Source: Eucommia ulmoides (Eukaryota; Streptophyta; Magnoliopsida; Garryales; Eucommiaceae). From it: 64,000 nt of DNA. Within the stretch, counting starts at the first letter, position 1, and each line of letters begins with the position of its first letter. The stretch is from assembly GCA_016647705.1 (NCBI GenBank), contig CM028335.1:4149501-4213500 (forward strand), written 5' to 3'. The translations under genes and the position numbers were made by a program. A model generated the notes under the pieces. The model was not told where the DNA came from, did not search any database, and saw only the letters and a program-made list of their open reading frames with translations. Shown here piece after piece: positions 12,721-22,484 of this stretch.

Positions 12721-15260
12721 AAATATTGCAAAGATATCGGCGAGCTCTTTAATTTGAATACATTTTTATATAATTTGATTCAGAAATCAGGTCTATAGAG
12801 GCAGATTACATATTGAGTGGGGTTTATTTAGTGCACTGTTCATGTTGTAGTGATTTGTAGTCTCAGAATGACATGCTCCGTAAATAAACTGTAACAAGAA
12901 AGGCAAAATTGAAGTACTTTTTCCTAAAGAATTGGTATGGTCTGAAAACTTAATACAAATTGTCATGGAGTCTGAATAGTAGATGAGCAACTAACAGAGG
13001 ACTAAAAAATCTATTTCGAATTTACAACCTTTGACCCGATAATAATTATTTAAAAAAAAAAATTAGCTTTACTCAATTTATTTTTATATGGTTAAATTAA
13101 ATAAAAAGAATAAATTAATTTATTTAAAAAATGGTATTTTACTCTCTCTCTCTCTCTCTCTTCATTTTTCTCTCCTCGAAGCTGCATCAACGAAGCAGGT
13201 ATTGTCTCCTCTTTATTTCTCTCTCTTGTTTTTGGCTTTCTTCCCTCTCTGCCAACGAAGCTCACTCTCTATTCGTGTTCTCCTTCTTTCCACCGCAAAC
13301 ACTACGTACTGCCATCGCCTCTTCTACACCACCAACAACACTAAAGCTGCGTCGGATCTAGTTAATTATTTCTAGCCAAATATTTAGATTCAAATTTAGA
13401 TATATTCTTACTGCAATGTTACATGCATAAAAAGATTTTCTGGTTATATTCAATATAATGTGGTTGGTTAGATTATTATTGCAAATTCAGATTCGTGGTT
13501 TCAAATGCGTATATTCTTACTTTCTCTTTCTTTTCTTTTCTTTTTTTTCAATAAGCAAACGATTATATTAGAAATAGAAGGTTCGAGTCTCCCTCACTGT
13601 CTGGCAAAATATTATCATGTAGACCGTGAGACCCTCCACGAACACTCAATACAAGATTCTTACACCAAGATGACTAGGCACCCATAATAGGGCTTCCCAA
13701 GTGCGCCCGCTGAAACTTAGCCATCAATTCTTACTGCTTGTTACATGCACAGTAAGATTTCATGATTCGCTGCAATATAATTGGCCATCGAGATTTTTAT
13801 TGCAGTATCAAATTCATGACCGTAAGTTTTGCTGGTTCGAGTTGTATGCATGAATGTTGTCTGGTCAAAAAAACAACAACAGAGAATTGTTGTAAAAACT
13901 ATTTCTCCAAATTTCACGATTAAAAATCACGAAGAAATAGTAGTCGAAATTGTTTACAGGTATGGTAAACCCTAAATCCAAAAAATTATGCTCTTGCCGA
14001 GAAATGGTAATTTATAGTTTTATCCTCGTGGTCCTTCGTTCCTTGCACCCAAGAGTGCTTGAACAAATTCTTACCATCGGGAGTGGATCCCCACAAAGAA
14101 TCTCCGGCGTGAGGGTAAGTATCTACTTGGAGAGAGAGCGCAAAACAATTTGCGAATATCAAAATTGTGCGTACCTGGGCTCACGCTAACCAGAGTATTT
14201 ATACAATTCTTCTCGCTGCAGGATCGTCCTCTTTAAAACGAGATATTAATCATTTTTTAGAGATATGAATCATATTACATCTAAATATTCCATGTAACAT
14301 CTTACAGTTCGTGTGGGACCAAATGTTGAATATACATTCGGTAATTGATATTAATCTTTTTTTGGGAGTTCTAAATTTAAATGCATGTCAATGTTATATA
14401 TAATATACATATCACCACATTTTGTGTTTCCCGTATCTTGAATATAACATCTAATTTAATAAAAATAACATTAATTAATGTTGATAATAAAACAAATTAT
14501 ATGCATAGTGAATGTAATATGACTTACTGATAAAGGTGATTTTAATGTTTAAATGTTACATGTGAAAATTGAAAATTTTTAAAAGTACCGTCTAAAATGT
14601 AACATGAAATATGAATTCTGAAAATGCCATGTTGAATGTAACATAAGTGTAAAAACTAAAATTAATAAAAACAAAATAGTGAATATGATATCGTTTTATA
14701 GATCTTATTTAGACAAATTCAAATATATAATTAGATTGTGAAAAAAATTGTGTACAAAAAATAGTTATTTTGATTTTAATAAAATAATTTTGTTGAATAT
14801 GGAAACTCTCAATCTCTATAAACTAGTGATAGACAAATCTATAATCTGGCAACCCGGAGATTTTTAAATCTGTAATCAAACGGTTCGTGAAAATTACCAG
14901 ACGGAAGTTTTTGGTTTCTTATATACTATTGGCATTTATCGATAATAGGTAATTATTTTTAGGCTTATTAGGTAATTTTTTCTAAAAAATAAATAAAAAT
15001 TTAATTTTTTGGTGAACAACTCAATCTTATATTTCCATAACTTAATCAGTTAATTAATAGATATGGATGGATTGATGAGATCATCTGATCGGTAATCAAT
15101 AATAATCAAAGCCTCTCTTTTGAATTTGACCGTACTTTCTTGCTGCGTAAGCTACTTTGCTTGTATGCTTAATTGCTTTTTACCCCCTTATATTTTGGTC
15201 TTATTTTATTTTAACCCTTTCACTTTAAAAACCTACATATCACCCTCTTCTATTTTTGAT
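12721..15260. other. Noncoding AT-rich spacer
   Basis: No gene or complete element recognised. A (CT)n tract with polypyrimidine sequence lies at 13140-13240 and a T/C tract at 13525-13550. Small open frames here have low-complexity composition and no family signature. The stretch 14340-15000 is highly AT-rich with recurring ATGTAACAT-like words. Confidence 0.6.
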
Positions 15261-15270
15261 TAAAGGGAAG
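15261..15270. repeat. Target-site duplication, left copy (TAAAGGGAAG)
   Basis: TAAAGGGAAG directly precedes the inverted-repeat end GAGTTGTTTACC and is repeated exactly after the opposite end at 29173-29182. Ten bp fits the 8-11 bp range of Mutator-like elements. Confidence 0.93.
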
Positions 15271-15352
15271 GAGTTGTTTACCTATTAAATATTAAAAAAA
15301 AAAAAAAATTACTGAAACAATTTACCTTTTAACTTAATTACCGCACCAATGC

Positions 15353-15694
15353 ATTTCGCCCTTCACAAAGGCGAAATCGATTTTTTTTTTTTTATCCCGC
15401 CTTTGTGAACGGCGGGATCAAAAAAAAATAATTTAATTTGATCCCGCCCTTCACAAGGGCAGGATCAACAATTTTTTTTTTTTTTTTTTTTTTAATTTGA
15501 TCCCGCCATTGTGAAGGGCGGGATCAAATTAATTTTTTTTTTTTTTTTTTTTTAAATGTGATCCCGCCCTTGTGAAGGGCGGGATCACTTAAACGGCGAC
15601 CAGCCGTTAGCACGGCTGGTCGCCGTCTGCTTTGACCGGTCGTTTGACCGGCCAAAGCTGCAAAAGAAGGCAGCCTAAAGGGCTGCCTTCTTTT
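15353..15694. repeat. Chain of eight hairpins in the left arm
   Basis: Eight consecutive inverted repeats with 3-4 base loops: 15353-15377 (ATTTCGCCCTT stem), 15394-15418, 15440-15466, 15499-15525 and 15560-15586 (all GATCCCGCCCTT-type stems with loops CAC or GTG), 15594-15625 (CGGCGACCAGCCGT stem), 15631-15656 (TTTGACCGG stem) and 15662-15694 (AAAAGAAGGCAGCC stem). Homopolymer T or A runs separate the first five. Confidence 0.93.
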
Positions 15695-15775
15695 CCTATA
15701 TAGATAGGCTTTTAATCTATAGATATAACTTTAATTTGAAAATTTAAAAACTCGGGATATGTGCACAACTTCGCC

Positions 15776-15910
15776 TATAAATATCACTTGCCGGAATTTA
15801 TTAAAATTCACACGTCTTCATTTGCTCTTTCTCTCATTTGTTCTTCATTTTAATATTTTCTCTTCTAGTTACACTTCTTCTATTCAGACTTCTACTTCTC
15901 TATTCACAGG
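15776..15910 (+). promoter_or_regulatory. Putative inward promoter, leader exon and splice donor in the left arm
   Basis: TATAAATA at 15776-15783 is followed by about 120 bp of pyrimidine-rich leader (CTTCTTCTATTCAGACTTC) ending in ATTCACAG before GTTAGTATAT, a good plant 5' splice site. The same unit occurs in mirror image in the right arm. By analogy with MuDR, where TIR promoters drive the genes, this would transcribe rightward into the PMD gene, with the tandem repeats as its first intron. Function is inferred. Confidence 0.6.
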
Positions 15911-18778
15911 TTAGTATATTTTTAACGTTTTTTTAATTTATTTGTTAATTTAATTAGTATATTTTTTACCTTTATTTGTTAGTTAGTTGGTTAGTTTAAT
16001 TTGTTAATTTAATTGTTGAATTAAAAATTATACTTTGGCCATTTTCACATGTTTAAGAAAATATAAAATAATATATTATTTAAAAAAAAAATGTTAGTTA
16101 GTTAGTTTAATTTTTTACTCTAACTATTTAATTAAAAAAATATGCACTTTGACCCTTAAAAGTTTAACAACTACAAAAACAAAAAATTTTAATATATTAT
16201 TTTAAAATAAATTATTAGTTTGTTTGTTTGTTTTGTTAATTTAATTTGTTGGTTTAGTTGTTTAATTAGTTGGTTAGTTTAATTTGTTAATTTAGTTGTT
16301 AAATTAAAAATTACACTTTGTCTCCTTTCACATGTGTAGAAAAATATACACTTCGGCCCCTGAAATTTTTTCAATTAAAAAAATATAAAATTTTCAACCT
16401 ATTGTTTTAAAATAAATTGTTAGTTAGTTTCATTTTTGAATTTTGTTATTTAATTTAAAATATATTTATTTAATTTGTTAATTTAGTTGTTAAATTAAAA
16501 ATTACACTTTCGCCCCATGTGTATGAAAATATAAATCATCATATTACATTTTTAATTAGTTTAATTTTTTAATTTAGCTATTTAATTAAAAATACACTTT
16601 GACCCTAAAATTTTGATAATTAGAAAAATATAAAATTAAAATACCTATTATTTGTTTCATTTGTTAATTTAGTTTTTAAATTAAAAATTACACTTTCGCC
16701 CCTTTCACATGTGTAGGAAAATATAAATCAACATATTACATTTTTAGTTAGTTTAATTTTCTAATTTAGCTATTTAATTAAAAATATACGCTTTGGCCCG
16801 TGAAAATTTGATAATTAGAAAAATATAAAATTAAAATACCTATTATTTTGTTTAATTTGTTAATTTAGTTATTAAATTAAACATTACACTTTCGCCCCTT
16901 TCACATGTGTAGGAAAATATACACTTTGGCCCTTGAAATTTTTTCAATTAGAAAAATATTAAATATTCAACCTATTATTTTAAAATAAATTGTTAGTTAG
17001 TTTCATTTTTGAATTTTTTTATTTAATTTAAAATGTATTTATTTAATTTGTTAATTTAGTTGTTAAATTAAAAATTATATTTTCGTCTCATGTGTAGGAA
17101 AATATAAATCAACATATTACATTTTTAGTTAGTTTAATTTTCTAATTTAGCTATTTAATTAAAAATATACACTTTGGCCCGTGAAATTTTGATAATTAGA
17201 AAAATATAAAACTAAAATACCTATTATTTTGTTTTATTTGTTAATTTAGATGTTAAATTAAAAATTACACTTTCGCCCTTTTCATATGTATAGGAAAATA
17301 TAAATCAACATATTACATTTTTAGTTAGTTTAATTTTCTAATTTAGCTATTTAATTAAAAATATACACTTTGGCCCCTGAAAATTTGACAATTAGAAAAA
17401 TATAAAATTAAAATACCTATTATTTGTTTAATTTAGTTGTTAAATTAAAAATTATACTTTCGCCCCTTTGACATGTGTAGGAAAATATAAATCAACATAT
17501 TACATTTTTAGTTAGTTTAATTTTCTAATTTAGCTATTTAATTAAAAATATACACTTTGGCCCGTGAAAATTTGATAATTAGAAAAATATAAAATTAAAA
17601 TACCTATTATTTTGTTTAATTTGTTAATTTAGTTATTAAATTAAAAATTATACTTTCGGCCCTTTCACATGGGTAGAAAAATATACACTTTGGCCCTTGA
17701 AATTTTTTCAATTAGAAAAATATTAAATATTCAACCTATTGTTTTAAAATAAATTGTTAGTTAGTTTCATTTTTGAATTTCGTTATTTAATTTAAAATGT
17801 ATTTATTTAATTTGTTAATTTAGTTATTAAATTAAAAATTACACTTTCGCCCCATGTGTAGGAAAATATAAATCAACATATTACATTTTTAGTTAGTTTA
17901 ATTTTCTAATTTAGCTATTTAATTAAAAATATACACTTTGGCCCCTGAAAATTTGACAATTAGAAAAATATAAAATTAAAATACCTATTATTTGTTTAAT
18001 TTAGTTGTTAAATTAAAAATTACACTTTCACCCCTTTCATATGTGTAGGAAAATATAAATCAACATATTACATTTTTAGTTAGTTTAATTTTCTAATTTA
18101 GCTATTTAATTAAAAATATACACTTTGGCCCTTGAAATTTTGATAATTAGAAAAATATAAAATTAAAATACCTATTATTTTGTTTAATTTGTTAATTTAG
18201 TTATTAAATTAAAAATTACACTTTCGCCCCTTTCACATGTGTAGGAAAATATACACTTTGGCCCTTGAAATTTTTTCAATTCGAAAAATATTAAATATTC
18301 AACCTATTGTTTTAAAATAAATTGTTAGTTAGTTTCATTTTTGAATTTCGTTATTTAATTTAAAATGTATTTATTTAATTTGTTAATTTAGTTGTTAAAT
18401 TAAAAATTACACTTTCGCCCCATGTGTAGGAAAATATAAATCAACATATTACATTTTTAGTTAGTTTAATTTTCTAATTTAGCTATTTAATTAAAAATAT
18501 ACACTTTGGCCCCTGAAAATTTGACAATTAGAAAAATATAAAATTAAAATACCTATTAATTGTTTAATTTAGTTGTTAAATTAAAAATTACACTTTCGCA
18601 CCTTTCACATTTGTAGGAAAATATAAATCAACATATTACATTTTTAGTTAGTTTAATTTTCTAATTTAGCTATTTAATTAAAAATATACACTTTGGCCCT
18701 TGAAATTTTGATAATTAGAAAAATATAAAATTAAAATACCTATTATTTGTTTAATTGGTTAATTTAGTTGTTAAATTT
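15911..18778. repeat. Degenerate tandem-repeat field of the left arm
   Basis: Units of roughly 190-200 bp, each made of two related halves: one with TACACTTTCGCCCC and CACATGTGTAGGAAAATAT, the other with TACACTTTGGCCC and AATTAGAAAAATATAAAA. Both halves share AATTTAGNTNTTAAATTAAA-like sequence. A longer block containing CATTTTTGAATTT recurs near 16430, 17000, 17770 and 18330, giving a higher-order period of roughly 560-760 bp. No coding potential. Confidence 0.9.
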
Positions 18779-18985
18779 TGATAGGCGAAAATGTCCATCC
18801 CGACCCTGCCTTGCACCCAATTAATCTTGTCGGTTTATTGTAATGAATGTTTATGCTACTTTATTTTTTTGTTATGTCAACTTTTATGTATTATAAATTT
18901 TATGCACTTGTCGCGCACATTTCTTTATAATGAATCTTATATTTTGTTTATAAATATGATTAAATTTTAATTTCGTACTAACAAA
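18779..18985 (+). repeat. Inverted copy of the transposase 3' end
   Basis: About 205 bp beginning GATAGGCGAAAATGTCC match the reverse strand of 22272-22484. The first ~45 bp encode the last residues of the MULE transposase (DRRKCPSRP, then APN and stop); the rest is the downstream flank with TTATGCACTTGTCGCGCACA. It joins directly to the tandem-repeat field, so here the arm lacks the transposase body. It probably records an internal rearrangement during assembly of the element. Confidence 0.9.
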
Positions 18986-18998
18986 TTTACCACTAGTG

Positions 18999-20590
18999 AT
19001 GTGGGAAAAAAATTCAGCTATACATCCTGGCCCTGAAAATACTTCAGTTCTACACTAACAGGGGCAGCACAGGTCCGAACTAGTTTGGTTAGCGCAGGTA
19101 AACATTTAGGTTATTGCATTTGTTTTTTTTTTTTATTTTAGTTTTTTAATTTTTTAATGCTATTTATTCTGTCTCATTAAATGTTTCAGGATATCAGTAC
19201 TTTTGACTGTGTTGGACACGATGTAAGAGAATAGAGAGAAAATGTCCCCCCTAGAGTTATACAGTTAATAGAATCAGTCGGTTTGTACGACCCATTTAGG
19301 TTGTAGCCGAAGCGGTTAGATAGGGCCCTCATAACCGCGTTGGTAGAGAGATGGCGTCCGGAGACGCACACTTTCCATCTACCTGTCGGGGAGATGACTG
19401 TCATACTGCAGGACGTGACCGTCTTATTGGGGTTACCCGTGCATGGGTTGCCAGTTATCCAGAATGATGACTCGCATGAGAATACCGTTTGGCAGAGACT
19501 CTGCGGTGAGCTACTCGAAGTGCAACCACCAGTGGATAAGATTAGGAATGGGTCTTTGACACTGAAGTGGTTACGGGATACCTTTGCTATAGTTCCTGAC
19601 GAGGCCGACGAGGAGGTTATGCATTGCTACGCATGTGCATATTGCTTGCTTATGCTTGGTGAGATGTTGTTTTCTGATAAATCACACAACAGAGTTAAGT
19701 TAGCCTACCTCCTACTGCTGCGTGACTTGACACCTTTCGTCAAGTATAGCTGGGGCAGTGCGACCCTAGCGATCCTCTACCGCGAGCTCTGTAAGGCGAC
19801 GAAGCCCAACACGAAACACATTGCCAGGTGCCTATTTTTGTTGGAGTGTTGGGCTTGGGAGAGATTTCCAAGGCTTCGGCCTGAAATTGTCCCTCTCCCC
19901 GACTATAATATATCATTCGGAGAGCTCGACTACGGCGATGACTTGAAGTTCTCAGCTGCTCCGAGGGGTTCTTGGTAAGTAATTAGTATTTTCTTTTTAA
20001 TTTCATTTATCATGTAATAGATATTTATTTATGGATATTAAACTTATGATTTATATTTTTGGTGTACAGGTGGACTCTTCAATTTAATTTGGATAATTTG
20101 CCGATGCATATTTTGGTGGTGTATCGCGATCAGTTAGATCGCTTGAAGAATGACAAGGTTATTTATTTACTTATATCGAAATTTTAATTTTTTTATTTGT
20201 TTGTTTATATTTTATTTTACAGGTCATTTGGATGCCCTATACCTTGCCGACTTTGCCTCCATATACTAAAGATGGAGAAGATATTTGGATGGCAAAGTTG
20301 CCCCTAATTTGCTATGAGATTGTCGAGTACACGTCACTTCGGAGATGGATGAATTTATTTCAACTTCAGGCGTCATTCCTCCGGTGGCATTTGTCGAACC
20401 CACAAGATTGCAAAGAAAAGTGTCGCTGGTGCCGTGGTTCAAGGACGACGTCGATGCTATCCCGAGGAGTATGCATCAGGCGTTCACGAACTTCGGACAA
20501 GTTACACAAGTTCATGAGGAGGCTGAGGAACCTCCTATTGCACAACAACGAGGGCGAAGAAACGTCTATTGGAGGCCTTGCGGTACATAA
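18999..20590 (+). pseudogene. Plant mobile domain (PMD, MAIN-like) gene captured in the MULE, broken
   Basis: PMD proteins (Arabidopsis MAIN and MAIL1) act in silencing and genome stability; many plant TEs carry copies whose role is unknown. Exon 1 (18999-19097, MWEKNSAIHPGPENTSVLH then a stop) has the family's HPGP start. Exon 2 (19190-19974) holds the domain: THTFHLPVGEMTVILQDVTV, LLGLPVHGLPV, a WLRDTF block, YLLLLRDL and WAWERFPRLRP. Exon 3 (20070-20157) reads WTLQFNLDNLPMHILVVYRD after a codon-splitting junction, and exon 4 starts at 20223 with VIWMPY. All junctions are GT-AG. Breaks: TAA in exon 1, two TAG codons near 19230-19305, and a frame change near 20330-20360, after which the frame ending at 20590 fits better. 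It is placed to be driven by the left-arm promoter. Confidence 0.88.
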
Positions 20591-21029
20591 TTAGTTATGT
20601 AGTTGATAGTTTAGTTATAGAAATGTAAATACATTTTTTTTGTAAATATATAGTTATATAGCAATTTATGTAGTTAGTAAATACATTTTTTTGTAACGTC
20701 TGGAGATTTAAAAAGTTGTTGATCTACCATATATATTGCTTCGCAAATAGATACAGAATTTGAATGGGAGATCGAGCAATGTGTCTAACATTCCGGAAAG
20801 ATTCTTAAAAAGGCAAAACAACTCCTAACAGTATAACATTAAAGGCGATTAAAGTTAAAATAATCATAAATATTATATTAAAAAAAATATTACATAGACG
20901 GAAACATATTTAACGATATTTGTTACAAAACTCATAACAAAGACAGTATATAAGAAATACAGTACATAATATCATGAAAATAGTGACAATAAAAACACTT
21001 AAAAATAAAATATCAGAGCAAAAAATTAA

Positions 21030-21536
21030 TTATTCTTCATTCAACATGTACCCCTCAGACAAATATTCATTGTTATTTATCACGTTATGGTATTCGTTTG
21101 GAGAGAGTGCTCTATTGCTTGCGGCAGCCATTTCATTGGCTAGTCGTAGTAAATAATATCTATTTTTGCGTAACAACATTTGATTATTCTCCAAGCGAAT
21201 TCGTGTAATAGTATCTTCAATCTCTGTTGTGTCATCAATTATACATCGTCGAGGCATCTGAAGACTTCGACGATGCGGAACTGGTGCATTAACATTTCTC
21301 AAACAAAATACAAGGTTGTTAGACTCATTCACCCTGTATTCCCATTCTTGGCGTAGACCGACACGATACTATATCGGGTTGGTCTCTTGATCACTCCAGT
21401 AATCATCATAATATGGTTTTAAAACCCAACATCTTTGGTGATCCCACGGTCCATGCCAACCCCAAACACCATATGAGTTCTCCTCACTTGAAAAACTTTA
21501 TGAACTTTCTTCACTTGAATTAATATGTGAAGACAT
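21030..21536 (-). pseudogene. Small MULE-borne protein of unknown family (copy A)
   Basis: A 168-codon frame from ATG at 21536 (MSSHINSSEESS) with two internal stops, after residue 12 and before YRVGLRQEWEYRVN. The N-terminal part is Ser/Glu then Trp/Tyr rich (YGVWGWHGPWDHQRCW); the C-terminal part is charged and probably helical (IEDTITRIRLENNQM, LLRLANEMAAASNRA). I know no family for it. It shares the order of motifs with the next frame upstream: YRVN(E/Q)S, LQM, then R-x-ENN-x-M-x-x-R, so the two are likely duplicates. It lies downstream of the transposase on the same strand. Confidence 0.6.
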
Positions 21537-21863
21537 TACGAAAATTATAGGCTGAACAGTTTCTTTACAAATATTATACTGCAAATTAAGAGTTCACAAA
21601 AAAATTGGTTTTTTAAAAACATAATTAATGAAAAATGATATTTTATAACTTATGTACACGAGCCTTAAATTAAAAAAAAAAAAACCTAACCCAACATCAC
21701 CTATCAATTGAAAGAGAAAAAGTCAATTGTTTGGTAGAAGTAACGTTATTATAATTTAACGTAGAAATGATACATTAGATTTCAAAGGAAATACATAATT
21801 AAACTACAATTCACCAACGTGAAAACATTAAACATTACTCTCATCATCAGACATTTCAATATC

Positions 21864-22262
21864 TTACTGATATTGAGGATTCTTTGCATGTCTCATGTAA
21901 GTACGCGATTCGGCGAACAAACCTTGTTCAAGACGCTCACGTGTCGTCGTTTTAAGTTCATGTCAAAAAATTCGAATTTGCATTCGGTTATTTTCTTCAC
22001 GGTAGCGATGCAACGCCATTTGAAGATTATGCGGCGTGTCTATTGGCATTGTTCTGGCCAATTGACGCACTATTGGAATATTATATTGCCTGTATCCATC
22101 CACCATAACCTCTGATTGGTTGACACGATAAGTGTATTCCTCCCGTATCCTTGCAACCGACCGTGAAGAGTAACGAACTCTTGGATCTAAAGAGTATGAG
22201 AATTCGTCTTCCAAAAGCCAGTTACGTCCCATTGAACGATACAAATCTCTCACCGTGTACAT
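21864..22262 (-). pseudogene. Small MULE-borne protein of unknown family (copy B)
   Basis: A 132-residue frame from ATG at 22262 (MYTVRDLYRSMGRNWLLE) to TAA at 21864-21866, with one internal TGA near 21960 after MQIRIF. Beyond that stop the frame reads on sensibly (TTTRERLEQGLFAESRTYM). Shared features with copy A are EEYTYRVNQS, HNLQMALHRYREENNRM and a final helical segment. It has no Trp-rich start. Position, just 3' of the transposase, would suit a helper protein like MURB of maize MuDR, but I see no sequence link to MURB. No function assigned. Confidence 0.6.
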
Positions 22263-22271
22263 TTTCAATCC

Positions 22272-22484
22272 TTTTCATTTTAGTACGAAATTAAAATTTA
22301 ATCATATTAGAAACAAAATATAAGATTCATTATAAAGAAATATGCGCGACAAGTGCATAGAATTTATAATACATAAAAGTTGACATAACAAAAAAATAAA
22401 ATAGTATAAACATTCATTACAATAAACCGATAAGATCAATTAGGTGCATGGCGGGGTCGGGATGGACATTTTCGCCTATCATGT
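22272..22484 (-). repeat. Transposase 3' end and flank, source of the inverted copy
   Basis: Read on -, this segment contains the last transposase codons and its 3' flank, and matches 18779-18985 read on +. The pair forms an inverted repeat about 3.3 kb apart that encloses the PMD gene and the two small frames. Confidence 0.9.

Larger units (their letters stand above)
15271..18780 (+). repeat. Left long terminal inverted arm
   Basis: The arm matches the reverse complement of about 25606-29172. The first ~640 bp (15271 to about 15910) align base by base with the other end with few differences. Beyond that both arms run into the same family of degenerate tandem repeats. At about 3.5 kb each the arms are far longer than the ~200-bp TIRs of classical Mu elements. 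Confidence 0.88.
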
